Assembly: GCA_033557465.1 (NCBI GenBank)
Contig: CM066035.1
Coordinates: 247,460,869 to 247,524,868, forward strand
Direction: 5' to 3'
Origin: Ichthyophis bannanicus
Taxonomy: Eukaryota; Chordata; Amphibia; Gymnophiona; Ichthyophiidae
Length of the DNA stretch: 64,000 nt
This document shows positions 11,283 to 21,836 of the stretch, piece after piece. Numbering within the stretch: position 1 is the stretch's first letter; each line of letters opens with the position of its first letter. The notes under the pieces are model-generated. The model had not been told where the DNA came from. It was given only the letters and a program-made list of their open reading frames with translations, and searched no databases. Both the position numbers and the translations under genes were made by a program.

Positions 11283-13169
11283 CTACAGGGCCCGGAGGCT
11301 TGGGGGCCCTCTGCCTACAGGGCCCATTACCATGCCCCTGGCCTTCTGACCCTGTGAGGGAGCCTGGGAGGCCTGGTACTGTGGGTACTGTTTGTAGGCA
11401 GTGCCCTTCCTCGGGTAAAAGGGCTTTTTACTCGAGCCCTTCTTCTTGTGAGAAGGGGTAGAAGTCTTTCTAGACAGCCTTGTCCTTGTGAGGTGCTCGG
11501 TTTCGAGCTGTGCGGCCTTCTCGGTCATGGGCTTGCCAAAAAGGTTTTCACCTCGGCAAGGGACATCAACCAACTTGTCCTGAACCCATGGCTCGAGGTC
11601 TGATGACTGCAACCACGCCTGGCGTCGGGCCGCAATGCCAGCTGCCACAACACGGGCCGAAGCCTCGAAGCCATCGTAGGCAGCGCGGGACATAAACTTG
11701 GAGCATTCCTGTATCCCCGAGGACAAGGACTTGAACCTCTGCAAGGGTTCCCCGGAGAGACCAGCAGAGAACCCGGCCAGCTCCTTGGCCAGGTCCCGCA
11801 AGTACATACCCATGTACAGCTGGTAAGACTGGACACGGCAAGCAAGCATCGAGCCCTGAAAGCATTTTCTACCAAAACCATCCAGGTTCCAGGCCTCTCT
11901 GCCAGGGGGCACCGCAGAGTGCATCTTCTGACTTTTCAGGCGATGCATGGTCGATTCCACCACCATGGAATGGTGTGGTAGCTGCGCTTTCTGAAAACCA
12001 GGGCTCTTTCGGAGTCAATAGATGGAATCGACCCGCTTGCATAGAACCGGCGCCGAGGCCGGTGCCTCCCACATCCGGAAGAGGAGCCATTCCAGCATCG
12101 GAGGAACCGGGACAGTAAAGGCCTCCTTCGGAGGAGAGTCATACTGTAGGGCCTCGAGCTCTTCGGCTCGAGGCTCCTCCTCGGGATCCGCAGGGATAGC
12201 CAACGCAGTGGCCATATCCCGGACGAACTCCGAGAACCGGGTATCCGCCGGAGAGGATCTACTCCGGGGCTCAGACTGCGGTGAGTCCAACGGGATGCAC
12301 CGAGTCTGGAAGGTGTCGGGGGACTCCTCGTCCTCTGTCTCCCAGGCAGACTCGTCCGATGAGGAATCGGGGTCCGACCGCGCGGGGCCTGTGAGCACCC
12401 GCCCCAACGCCGAAGGCACCGGCATCGACGCCTTCGGTCCCGAACGGGAGGTCAAGGGAGACCGCGACCGAGGTTTACCTCGAGCTTTCATGGTCTCGAG
12501 TATCGGCTCGGTATCCGGGGTCGACTTCGAGGTCGATGTCCCGGTGGTCGGGGCAGATGCGCCAGACAGGCTGGCCATCAGCGCCCGCTGCTGTTCCATG
12601 AAGGCAGACAATCTGCACTCCAAGGCTGTCAGCCTGAGACCCAGCTCAGGAGACTCAGCAGCCACCGACTCGGGCCCCGGCGGCGGCTCTCTGGGAGGAG
12701 AGTCCACGAGGACTACAGGGCTTACGTGTCCAGCAGACTCCGGCTCCACATGAGGTACTTTTGGCGGCTTCTCCTGTTCCACGGGCCCGGGGCGGCGGTC
12801 GGGGGTCTGAGACCTAGCTCTCGAGGAGCCAGGGACCTCCTATGATGGCGCCCTCGCGAGCCGCTTCTTCCTCTTCCGTTCCCGGTCAGGGGACCCCCTG
12901 TCCGAGGAGCCCCGACGGTGCTCGGGATCCGATTCCCGAGATGTCGAGGCCTCAGACGAGGTCTGGGCCCAGCCGGAGGCCGAGTCGGAGAAAAGCCTTT
13001 CCTTTTGGTGCTGACGACTTCGAAGCGCCTTGGAAGACATCTTTCCACATGGTCCACAGATCTTAGGATCGTGGTCAGGACCGAGGCACCAAAGGCAGCA
13101 GTCGTGTGTGTCGGTGAGAGACATCAGCTTCTTACACTGATCACACTTTTTGAAACCACTGGAAGCCAT
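11283..13169 (-). pseudogene. DIRS gag-like ORF1, broken into three frames
   Basis: The likely start is MASSGFKKCDQCKKLMSL at 13169. This opens a Cys-rich N-terminus (CDQC, HDCCLWCLG, HDPKICGPC) typical of vertebrate DIRS first frames. A stop near 12840, and another frame at 12015-12782, carry an acidic and serine-rich middle. The last part (11283-11966) has QSYQLYMGMYLRDLAKEL and a Lys-rich tail. The structural role is inferred from family knowledge. A 33-base unit is tandemly duplicated at about 11259-11324. Confidence 0.7.
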
Positions 13170-13699
13170 TGGGGAAAAAAGAGTCCCCGCGAGGTCAAAG
13201 GACCGGCCTTCCAAGGAAAAAGAAAAAAAGAGCGCGAACGCCAGCCACTAAGGGCAAAAACCGAAAAAATAAGATCGGGCTCAATACCGGTGTACCGAAC
13301 CCGGCGGGAGGGGAACCGGCATCGAACCAGAGAAAAAATAGCGAAGGAATCGCGAAAAAATCCAACTATTTTCCGGGAGGACTAGGATACACGTCCGACG
13401 GGCTTCACGGAAAAAGAGAGATTGAGCAAGATGGCACCTTTAGGCGGGAAGGGAACCACGCATGCATGCCTGCATTCCCAAAGGCTTTCATAGAAAACTG
13501 GGGAAATGCTCCGCAAGGGCTCCATCGACGTCGATGTCACCCATATGTGAGGACAGACTTCCTGCTTGGTCCTGGAGAATGGAGGTGTGCTACTTTGTGC
13601 TTTTCTGTATAGAAATTTTCTGCCATCAAAACTTCACAGCCAGCTATGGGTGAGTCACTCTTTCCAGGCCTTTCTTACAGAAATGACATAAGTCTGTTT

Positions 13700-15110
13700 T
13701 GACAATTTTTTTCAGTGCTCGCTGTAAACTATCTCGTCCTTAATCAGCTGTCCTGGGTTACAACCAGGGCTTCACATGTAGACAAAAATGAAGTGGAACT
13801 GTGGGTGGGGAAAAGGCCAGAAATGACCAGTGGGGGTGGGGACAGGACAACAAGTGCTTCAAATTTTCGCCACTTCTCATATTTCTGCACTTGGTCTCAC
13901 AGCCCTACTCATAGCCATTGCCTTGTTCCCCCCCCCCCCCACTCCTAATCTTTGGTCAATTTCTTAGTCTCCACTGTCCCCCCAGGCAACCTCAAGTCCA
14001 CACTTGTCCACCCTACCCAGTCCCTTAGTCCTTTCACACAATCCTACCCGAGCCCTGAGTCCCCACTTGCATGTCCAATAACCAGCCTATGCTAGTCTTT
14101 CTTCTGTTTTCTCACCCAATCTTAGATTCTCCACCTAAGTCCAAGTCCCTGCTCTCCTACATCCCCATGTCCTCAGTGCCCATCCATCTACCTCCTTCTC
14201 CAATACTTACTAGCCCAAGTCCTGCCAAAGAGAGGTATGGCTGAGAGAAGGGAAAGGCAGGATAGAAAGACTTCCCGAGAAGCACTAACCAAGTTGAGGC
14301 CCCAGGAATGGATACCCGACCTGCAACCCTGTCCAGAAGAGGGAGGGGAAGTAGGGGATTCCTCCCAGGATTCAGAAAATTACCCCTCAAGATGGAGGAA
14401 GGGCCTGAAGACTCCCCAGAGGAGATAGAGGTAGAATCTGAAGACACTCCAGAGGAAATGGAGATTGAGGGCACACTTCCTCTTCAAGACCCACCTCAGA
14501 GTGTAGAGATGGTGATCTAGTGGACAATAAAAGTCCATCGAGCACAACCTGCCTATGGGGTACAAGTAGCTTGGGGGAGCTACATGACTGGTGGAGGGGT
14601 GATCAGGTGGTTAAATTTAAAAAAAAACAGTATCCTGCTCAGTATTCATACTAGACTGTGGAATGGCGGTGAAAAGGAGGACTGAACTCAATAGAGCCAC
14701 ATGGTGACTGTAGAAACTGCATGGAGAACTTCATTTACCTCATTTGTATATGACTGGAACAATGGACCGATAATTAGCAAAACATCCTCTGACAGGGATC
14801 AAGACGGCTAGGAAGGGTGATGACTTTGGTCCAACATTGATCCTGGGGTGGCCTACCTTATCAGGATTGCTATTTTCAAAGGTTGTTTGTGCTCATCCTG
14901 ACTGGACAAGGTGGGGAGTTACGGGTATCTCAGGGTGACTGGACCTAATACTTTGGAGTTCCCTCTAATTACTTGTGTAGGCAGACAAGATGGGCAGTCA
15001 GGACATTCAAAGGACAGCTCTACTTAGATGGCACAGACCATGCTACCGGACCAGGCGGAGAGGTCCCAGCCATTCCAAACCGTGAAGACTACTGAATCGG
15101 AATGATGACA
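13700..15110 (+). repeat. 5' LTR of Gypsy-2 (start not resolved)
   Basis: The right edge is set by GATGACA at 15104-15110, followed two bases later by a primer-binding-like sequence. A polyadenylation signal AATAAA lies at 14526-14531, just after the stop of a short frame with an acidic end, as in the other Gypsy LTRs of this window. I could not place the left edge. No 3' LTR partner is visible because the element is truncated at about 45815. Confidence 0.5.
14308..14520 (+). CDS. LTR-encoded acidic C-terminal fragment (Gypsy-2 LTR)
   Basis: A 70-codon open frame ending 5 bases before AATAAA. Its tail (SPEEIEVESEDTPEEMEIEG) has the same style as the ends of the long frames in the other LTRs: repeated acidic clusters around M-E/D-I/V-E/D. 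The upstream part is probably eroded. Function is unknown; see the first finding. Confidence 0.4.
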   Translation: MDTRPATLSRRGRGSRGFLPGFRKLPLKMEEGPEDSPEEIEVESEDTPEEMEIEGTLPLQDPPQSVEMVI

Positions 15111-15112
15111 TA

Positions 15113-15130
15113 TGGTGTCAGAAATGGGAT
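15113..15130 (+). promoter_or_regulatory. Gypsy-2 primer-binding site
   Basis: TGGTGTCAGAAATGGGAT, two bases after the LTR end. It differs by one base from the TGGTGTCAGAAGTGGGAT form, which I recall as complementary to a tRNA-Leu 3' end. It marks Gypsy-2 as plus-strand and fixes its LTR boundary. Confidence 0.6.
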
Positions 15131-15643
15131 TTCTGAGCACTGCCGGGAAGAGGACAAGTCCAGTGGGAAGCACCATGGCCTGTTGGCCTAACCAACTGAC
15201 AAAGTGACAACTCACCTGTACTTGAGATAAAGGGTACTTGGGCACAGAGAGGGAAGGTGAAAGGAGTCAGTTGGGAGAGGTTCCTGGTGGGTTGGGTGTG
15301 GTGTCTTTTTTAAACCTTCTGCACTTTGTCGCGAGCACCGCCCTGGCGTATAAGCAGCGCTCGGACATAAAAATTATGGGGAGAAGATTGGCCAGTAATC
15401 CTGCGGCCTACTTCACTTTTGGCCTTATTTGTTTCCTGGTCCTAATCTTCAAAGAAACATATGCACAAGTGGTGGGAAAATAAAGGCGTTTATTTCCCTT
15501 TACGCTAGGGTCCAAAGGATTGGTAAACAACAAACGCAAAAGTCCTTCACTCAGGTAAGAAAAGTGAAACAAAAAGCTTAAAGACACACTGTTATCTTCA
15601 CAGTAGTGCTGGGCTTCAATTAAACAATATTCTAGGCAATAAC

Positions 15644-16490
15644 TCATGCCACATACAAGTCTGGTACAGACTCCAGGCTTCCACTAGTACAATATGTGCA
15701 ATCCATTTCGTTATCCGAAGCCTCACTGGCCAGGTCCACTTGCATTTGCTCGTAGGTGGACACCTCGGACTCTGAGTCCCTGGGTTCAGGTATCCTATAC
15801 TCAGGCTCTCTGTATAGCTTTTCCAGCACAGCCCAATGTTCTGGATTATTCTTAGGGCGTCGGCTTCGTGCTATTCTACATGGAGAAAAGTTCTCTCTCC
15901 TTGGAGCTTTTGTGGCAGTCTTATACAAACATCTATTAGCCAAGCCTTTCTTATCATACAAGCTTTTTCTATATCTTGATTCAATAAAAGCTTTACCTTG
16001 GGAGCTTGGCCTCTTGGACTCCAGCGAAGGTTGAGGCCTATACCAGTCTCTCCTTTGGCTGGCCTGTTTAGCACATCTTAGGGCTTCCTGCTGTGACACT
16101 GTGGATTCTGGACAACAACTGCAGTAATGCCTTGACCACTCTGGACAAACAGTTTTTACCTCTCTAGGAGCTGAAACCTCCTCTGGTTCCTCCTTAGCTC
16201 TCAGACCATCACCTTTCCCTTTAGGTGATCTTTTGGCAAGGGAATATTCAGGTTTGCATTCCAACCTTCCCTCTGTCTTGCCTTGCTTCCAGCTGTACAC
16301 AGTCCTGCTGCATTTACTCTTGCTGTTTCCTCTCCAGCCGTCACTCCAATTGTCTTCACAGCTGCCTTTCCATCTGCTGCCACTTCCTCTCTTGCTACTA
16401 CCGGTCTTGTCACCGCCGCTCTTGCTGCTCTTGCCACCTCTGCTCCCTCTGCTCCCTCTGCTCCCCTTCCTGTTTCTAGAGCAGTGGTTC
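15644..16490 (-). pseudogene. LTR-encoded frame, 3' LTR copy (C-terminal part)
   Basis: Open for about 280 codons to the stop at 15644. The N-terminal part is cut by the hAT insertion, whose TSD also lacks one base and shifts the frame. It has a Gly/Ser/Arg/Lys-rich first half (GSRGSRGSRGG repeats), a Cys-containing middle (HYCSCCPES), a basic stretch (RRENFSPCRIARSRRPK) and the acidic tail SEASDNEMDCTYC. Where the 5' LTR has a TAA stop, this copy has AAA (Lys), so the frame was open in the parent. Confidence 0.6.
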
Positions 16491-16919
16491 TCAACCTTTT
16501 TTGTACCGTGACCCCTTTTACCGTTGGTCAACTTGTGGTGACCCCCAATGATAAAATCAAATGCGTCTCTCTTCCTTTACCGTTAACGCATTGTTGCTGT
16601 AATCATTTGTTGAATTATTAATATATTATAGGCCTTTGCAATATGTTTTTATTTATAAAATACTTATTTAAACCACAATAATTAATCACAACAAGTAACA
16701 ATATTTGATTTCAAAATTATGATGATTTTGTAGTCAAATCACTAATATGAAATAAAATTATTTTTTCTACCTTTGTTGTCTGACCAATTTATTCTCTGAT
16801 CATGCTGGTCCCGATCTGAGGCATCTGCTTTCCTGTCTTCTCTTAGCTCTCTTTCTGTGGTCTATGGTCCATCTGCCATTTCTTATCTCTTTCGTTTTCT
16901 TCACTTCTTTCCATCAGCC

Positions 16920-17760
16920 TATTTCCAGTCCCAGTAACCCTCCCCAGTATCAGCCCCTTTCCAGTCCTCACTCCCAGTACCTTCCAATGTCAACTTGCAT
17001 TCCCATGACTGCCACTGGTGTCCATTCCCTTCCAGTCCCCCTCCTTCCCCACTGACCAGTCCCTTCTAGTACAAATACCATGGCAGCCCCTCTCACATCC
17101 ACTCCCTTCCAGTTCCATTCTCCCATCCCCTTCTTTCAGCCCACTTGTAGCCTTAGCCCCCAGTTTTCTTCCAGGGCCAGCAGCTCTATCCTCCCCTCCC
17201 CACAATCAGCACATTCCCAGTCAAAGCCCCCCAATCAGCTCACTTCTAGTGCTAATCCTCCCTCAACCCCATTACCAGTACTAGGCTCCCCTAATCAGCC
17301 CAATACCAGTCCTACCCCCCCCCCCCATCAGCTCATTACCAGTCCTAGCCTCCACTAATCAGCTCATTTCCAGTCATAGCCCCCCCCCCCCGCCCATTCA
17401 GCTCATTTCCAATGCTAGCCTCCCATCAGTCCATTACCAGTTCTACCCCACCCAATCAGCCCATTACCAGTCCTAGCCTCCCTAATCAGCTCATTTCCAG
17501 TGCTAGTCCCCACCTCAACCCCATTACCAGTGCTAGGCTCCCCTAATCAGCCCATTTCCAGTCCTAACCTCACCAATCAGCTCATTTCCAATGCTAGACA
17601 CCCATCAGTCCATTACCAGTCCTACCCCCCCTTGATAAGTCCATTCCCAGTCCTAGCCTTCCCTAATCAACCCATTACCAGTCCTAGCCCCCCCCCATCT
17701 GCCCATTACCAGTGCTAGTTCCCCCATCAGCCCATTATAATCCTAACCCGCACTGTCTCT
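16920..17760. repeat. Degenerate minisatellite 1 inside the hAT
   Basis: C/T-rich units of roughly 35-45 bases built on CCCATTACCAGTCCTAG and AATCAGCTCATTTCCAGTG. The open frames over this stretch are by-products of the repeat. Confidence 0.8.
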
Positions 17761-17814
17761 CGCTTCTGTCCAGCATTTATCCCGTCTGTCCAGTATGTCC
17801 CCCTGTCTCTCCCC

Positions 17815-18455
17815 TTTGTCCATGCCAGCCCCCTCCCTCCCTCCCTCCCCCCATGTCAGCCCCCATCCTTCCATCTGTCCATGTCAGCCCCCCTCCCTCC
17901 ATCCATCCATCCATATCAGCCCCCTCCCTCCCTCCCTCCATGTCAGCCCCCATCCTTCCATCTGTCCATGTCAGCCCCTCTCCCTCCCTCCATGTCAGCC
18001 CCCATCCTTCCATCTGTCCATGTCAGCCCCCCTCCCTCCCTCCCTCCATCCATATCAGCCCCCTTCCTCCCTCCCTCCATGTCAGCCCCCATCTTTCCAT
18101 CTGTTCATGTCAGCCCCCCTCCCTCTCTCCATCCATCCATTTCTATCAGCCCCCTCCCTCCCTCCATGTCAGCCCCCATCCTTCCATCTGTCCATGTCAG
18201 CTCCCTCCCTCCATCCATCCATATCAGCCCCCTCCCTCCCTCCCTCCATGTCAGCCCCCATCCTTCCATCTGTCCATGTCAGCCCCCTCCTTCCCTCCAT
18301 GTCAGCCCCCATCCATCCATCTCAGCCCCCTTCCTCCCTCCCTCCATGTCAGCCCCCATCCTTCCATCTGTCCATATCAGCCCCCTCCCGCCCTCCATGT
18401 CAGCCCCCATCCTTCCATCTGTCCATATCAGCTCCCTCCCTCCATGTCAGCCCCC
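17815..18455. repeat. Minisatellite 2 inside the hAT
   Basis: Many copies of CCTCCCTCCCTCCATGTCAG alternating with CCCCCATCCTTCCATCTGTC. The compound period is about 60-65 bases. It is open in all three forward frames, giving spurious Pro/Ser-rich proteins. Confidence 0.9.
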
Positions 18456-18527
18456 CACTGTCGAGGTCAGCCGAGTTGCAGGTGACCTGCCCCCTCCTCC
18501 CCGCTCCCCCTGTCTGCCGCTCCTACA

Positions 18528-18770
18528 ATGCCGCCGCGGCTCCCTGCCCCTTAGGGCCCCGCGGCAGTACCGGTACAATCGTTGCGGAGCCCTGCCTGTC
18601 TTGACGGGCTCCGTGCAGCATTGTTCCGCCTCCAAAGGAAGTGGTAAACAACTTCCTTTGGAGGCAGGACAATGCTGCACGGAGCCCGTCAAGACAGGAA
18701 GGGCTCTGCAACAATTTTACAGGTACAGCCGTGGTTCCCTAAGAGGCAGGGAGCCGCGGCTGCAGAAGAA
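18528..18770. repeat. Long hairpin (inverted repeat) near the hAT right end
   Basis: Arms of about 115 bases meet around an 8-base loop at 18649-18656. The inner 45-50 bases pair almost perfectly (CCTCCAAAGGAAGT against ACTTCCTTTGGAGG, and GACGGGCTCCGTGCAGCATTG against its complement). The outer part pairs imperfectly (CCGCGGCTCCCTGCC against GGCAGGGAGCCGCGG). It may be a nested foldback element or a duplicated terminal region. Confidence 0.8.
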
Positions 18771-18869
18771 GGTGGTGAGTTTGCCGGAGTTTGCCGCTGC
18801 CGAGAAGCGGACTCGGCAGCGGCAGCAACTTGTGCGCGTCTTAATTTTTTTTTTTTAACTTGGTGGAGG

Positions 18870-21059
18870 CTAAGCGACCCCCGCTAAATCCTGTGGCGAC
18901 CCCCGTGGGGGTCGCGACCCACAGGTTGAGAACCGCTGTTCTAGAGCCTCCTTAAGAAGTTCCTCTGTGCACCTGGATTGGAAGCTGGCTGGCATTACAT
19001 CATGCTCAGTGGGGCGTGGTTCTATAGTGGCTCTGGAGTCTCTCTGGCTCCCTCTACCTGGTTCCTCCAGATATTGCGGCTTATATGTACTTTTTCCTTC
19101 ATTTAAAACACTTTCCCTTCTCTCAACCAGGTCTGCTGGGTGACACATCCCCCTTCTTAAAATATTACGGGCTGGGGAAGCCTCTTCCGCGCAGCACGTA
19201 ATACGTGACATGGCATCCGCATTAAAATGCAGCTTCCCTGCTTGATGCTCCACTCTAAAATCGTATGGCTGCAAAGCCATGTACCACCTGGTTAGTCGGG
19301 CGTTCTCATTCTTCATGGTATGTAACCATTTCAGAGGGGCATGGTCCGTGATGAGGACGAACTTCCTCCCGGTCAAGTAGAATTTTAAGGCTTCAATGGC
19401 CCACTTGATCGCAAGACATTCCCTCTCGATCGTCGCGTATTTTCTTTCAGCAAGTGACAGTTTTCTACTGAGGAACATAATAGGGTGTTCTGCGCCTTCT
19501 TGAACCTGCGAGAGAACCGCACCCAGACCTGTCTCTGATGCATCGGTCTGTAAAAGAAAGGTTTGATGAAAGTCTACACCACGCAATATAGGTGCCTGAC
19601 ATAATTTCGCCTTCAAATCTTGGAAGGCTTTCTCTGCTTCTGCCGACCATTGTATTATATTTGGCGCATTTTTCCTCAACATCTCTGTAAAAACCGCGCT
19701 CTCCTCCGCAAAATGTGGTATGAAGCATCGGTAGTAGCCAATGAGGCCCAGGAAACTTCGTAGTTCTTTCTTGCTTTGCGGCACGGGGAACTTCCTTACA
19801 CTCTCCACCTTGTCCAGTAGCGGGCGTACTGTGCCACGTCCTACCAGGTGACCCAAGTACTTGACCTCTTTTGCAGCAAAGGTACATTTTTTCGGGTTCA
19901 ACGTTAACCCTGCCCTCCTCATGGCTTCTAAGACTGTTCCTATTTGATGCAGGTGTTCTGTCCACGTAGTACTGTGGATCACCACATCATCCATATAGGC
20001 CGTCGCAAAGGTTTGATATGGTAGGAGAATAATGTCCATCAGCCGCTGGCATGTGGCTGCTGCTCCGTGTAGACCAAAGGGCATCCTGCGGAATTGGAAC
20101 AGGCCTAGGGGGGTGCTAAAGGCAGTTTTTGGTTTAGCCTCCCGTGTTAACAGCACCTGCCAATATCCCTTGGTCATATCTAATGTTGTGAGGTACTTCG
20201 CCTGGCCGAGCCGGTCTAACAACTCCTCGATTCGAGGCATTGGGTAGGCGTCAAATGTAGATACTGCATTCACCTGGCGGAAGTCTAAGCAGAATCGCAT
20301 TGTACCGTCCGGTTTTGGTACTAGTACCACCGGGCTACACCAAGGGCTATGCGATTCCTCAATGATGTTCAACTGTAACATCTCCCGTACTTGGTCAATG
20401 ACTTCCTGCCTCTTCGCCTCCGGTAGTCGATAAGGCCGTTGCCGAACAATTTTTCCCGGCGGGGTGAGTATCTCATGTGCGACTAAGGTGGTCTCTCCTG
20501 GTACAGGAGTTAGCACATCTCTAAATTCCTCCAACAACTGGGTCAACTCCTGTTTTTGCGTTACAGAGAGTTCTTCACCCACCTTGGGTGTAGGGCAGTC
20601 TTGGCACTCGTCTATTCGGGGTCCAAGGTCTTCTTCTAGGGTTTCACTCCCCACAGCGATATAGCCCTCCATGTCCCCCTTCCCAGTAGAGCCGAAACCT
20701 CCGGTTCCCCGGCTCGTTGGGGTTAGCATGGTGACTTCTTCAAGGCGTGGGAATCCGACTCGTTCGCAAATTAGTTGCGCTATCCTGTCCCCCACTTTGA
20801 CCTTAAAGTCTTCCTTTGACCAGTTGCAGAGAAGAACTTTTAGTACGCCCCTGTAGTCCGGATCGACTACTCCGGCTGCCACATCAATACTGTGTTTGGC
20901 GGCGAGTCCAGATTGCGGTGCTATCCGCCCATAGCACCCTTGAGGTAGCTCTATCTGAAGATCAGTACTAATTAACATGCGCCCCTGTTTTGGGATGACC
21001 TGGTCTTCTGCGCTGTATAGGTCATAGCCTGCTGCTTGTGCCGATGCCCTCTGGGGACC
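18870..21059 (-). CDS. pol: Gypsy-1 pol: dUTPase, reverse transcriptase, RNase H, LTR extension
   Basis: The frame opens right after the TAG at 21060-21062. The dUTPase comes first, with all five motifs legible: AAGYDLYSA, APQSGLAAKHSID (the usual PRSG is PQSG), GVVDPDYRGVLKVLL, DRIAQLI and RGTGGFGSTG. RT follows, with PVVLVPKPDGTMRFCLDFRQ, LTTLDMTKGYWQVLL (motif A), RMPFGLHGAAATCQRLM (B), ATAYMDDVVIHS (C) and a YLGHLVGRG segment. RNase H has LLQTDASETGLGAVLSQ, ERECLAIKWAIEALKFYLTG and LITDHAPLKWL. The frame then crosses into the 3' LTR at 19145 without a stop and ends only where the hAT begins. dUTPase would limit uracil incorporation in cDNA. No integrase domain follows. Confidence 0.9.
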   Translation of the reverse strand, partial: GPQRASAQAAGYDLYSAEDQVIPKQGRMLISTDLQIELPQGCYGRIAPQSGLAAKHSIDVAAGVVDPDYRGVLKVLLCNWSKEDFKVKVGDRIAQLICERVGFPRLEEVTMLTPTSRGTGGFGSTGKGDMEGYIAVGSETLEEDLGPRIDECQDCPTPKVGEELSVTQKQELTQLLEEFRDVLTPVPGETTLVAHEILTPPGKIVRQRPYRLPEAKRQEVIDQVREMLQLNIIEESHSPWCSPVVLVPKPDGTMRFCLDFRQVNAVSTFDAYPMPRIEELLDRLGQAKYLTTLDMTKGYWQVLLTREAKPKTAFSTPLGLFQFRRMPFGLHGAAATCQRLMDIILLPYQTFATAYMDDVVIHSTTWTEHLHQIGTVLEAMRRAGLTLNPKKCTFAAKEVKYLGHLVGRGTVRPLLDKVESVRKFPVPQSKKELRSFLGLIGYYRCFIPHFAEESAVFTEMLRKNAPNIIQWSAEAEKAFQDLKAKLCQAPILRGVDFHQTFLLQTDASETGLGAVLSQVQEGAEHPIMFLSRKLSLAERKYATIERECLAIKWAIEALKFYLTGRKFVLITDHAPLKWLHTMKNENARLTRWYMALQPYDFRVEHQAGKLHFNADAMSRITCCAEEASPARNILRRGMCHPADLVERRESVLNEGKSTYKPQYLEEPGRGSQRDSRATIEPRPTEHDVMPASFQSRCTEELLKEALEQRFSTCGSRPPRGSPQDLAGVA
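19149..19158 (-). promoter_or_regulatory. Gypsy-1 polypurine tract
   Basis: AAGAAGGGGG in sense, three bases before the 3' LTR start, inside the coding frame. This is the expected position for the plus-strand primer of an LTR retrotransposon. Confidence 0.7.
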
Positions 21060-21062
21060 CTA

Positions 21063-21836
21063 AGCTTTCTCTGAAGTCTTACAGAATTGGAGCACAAACT
21101 TCTTCATTGGGTCAGCTTGTTCTTTACTGGGGGTTTTCCTTGGTTTTTCCCAAAGCGGGCTAGGAATTATATTATCTTTAGAGCGAATGCAAGTGGCACT
21201 TAGCACTACTGGTGGGGATAAGCCCTCCTTCAGACTTTTTCTGAATTGTGGCCAATCACGGCCTAATACCAGCTCTTGAGGTAATCTAGGCACCACTGCT
21301 ACCAACATTTCTCTCACAAGGCCTAAACCCTTAACCCACAATTTATATATGGGGTAGCGGGTAGCTGCTCCGTGTATACATTTTATCTTTACGGCTCCTT
21401 CTGGATGATCTGGAACTGATGAACCCTGATCTTTGATCACACCCCATAATCTCTTTGAGATCACAGTCTGATCAGCTCCAGAATCTAGGAGTGCTTTTAC
21501 ATTTATGCCCTGAATCTTGACATCCAACACAAAGCCTTCACGTATCGTCCTGGGGTTCTCACCGACCAGAGCAGTACGCGAGTAACACTGTTGCTTTACA
21601 TGTCCTTTTTTTCCACAAGAAAAAGACTTCTTAGCATTATCTCTTATCACAGGTTTATAACTCTTTGAATCAGTATACATGGGTCGCGAGACATTTTCTA
21701 ATTTCTGCGCCTCCATACCTACTACCAATTTGGGAGTCTGCACCTTGGGTTGTGTGACTCTTTCAGCTTCCAAATACCGCTCGGTAAGAGCTATGGCGTC
21801 TGTAGTAGTACAGCAGTTTTGCAGAATTAGAAAATT
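21063..21836 (-). pseudogene. Gypsy-1 nucleocapsid and protease
   Basis: Same reading frame as gag and pol, bounded by TAG at 21837-21839 and TAG at 21060-21062. It has an ALTERYLEAER segment, then a zinc-knuckle-like FSCGKKGHVKQQC in which the first Cys of CCHC is Ser, then an aspartic protease with ALLDSGADQTVIS (DSGA active site, near 21450-21490) and a later LPQELVLGRDWPQF flap-like region typical of Gypsy proteases. Apart from the flanking stops it is open throughout. Confidence 0.8.

Larger units (their letters stand above)
8550..13600 (-). mobile_element. DIRS retrotransposon, 3'-truncated
   Basis: Minus-strand order is terminal region (13215-13600), gag (11283-13214), RT (10098-11238), RNase H (about 9100-9874) and tyrosine recombinase (8550-8990, cut off). 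The terminal region contains a block near 13520-13575 that reads, in minus sense, as a sequence commonly repeated at DIRS ends in amphibian genomes (recalled, not searched). The 3' end including the catalytic tyrosine is missing, so this copy cannot be active. An L2 tail is inserted at 9888-10097. Confidence 0.8.
16482..18938. mobile_element. Non-autonomous hAT element with TSD TTCTAGAG
   Basis: The terminal inverted repeats are CAGTGGTTCTCAACCT at the left and its near complement AGGTTGAGAACCGCTG at the right, the common vertebrate hAT ending. The 8-base duplication TTCTAGAG lies at 16474-16481 and 18939-18946. The empty site is visible in the other LTR near 24033. No transposase frame is present. 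The interior is an AT-rich block, two minisatellites and a long hairpin. Confidence 0.9.
15327..19145 (-). repeat. Gypsy-1 3' LTR (contains hAT insertion)
   Basis: Same sequence as 22891-24236 apart from the 2457-bp hAT with its 8-base duplication, a 9-bp indel in the GSR-encoding repeat, a single-base indel at the hAT target, and scattered substitutions. AATAAA in sense is at 15489-15494. Confidence 0.9.

Noticed and set aside
17712..18858. Long Pro/Ser-rich open frames on plus (up to about 325 codons)
   Set aside because: They lie on C/T-rich minisatellites that are open in all three frames; no codon structure or domain.
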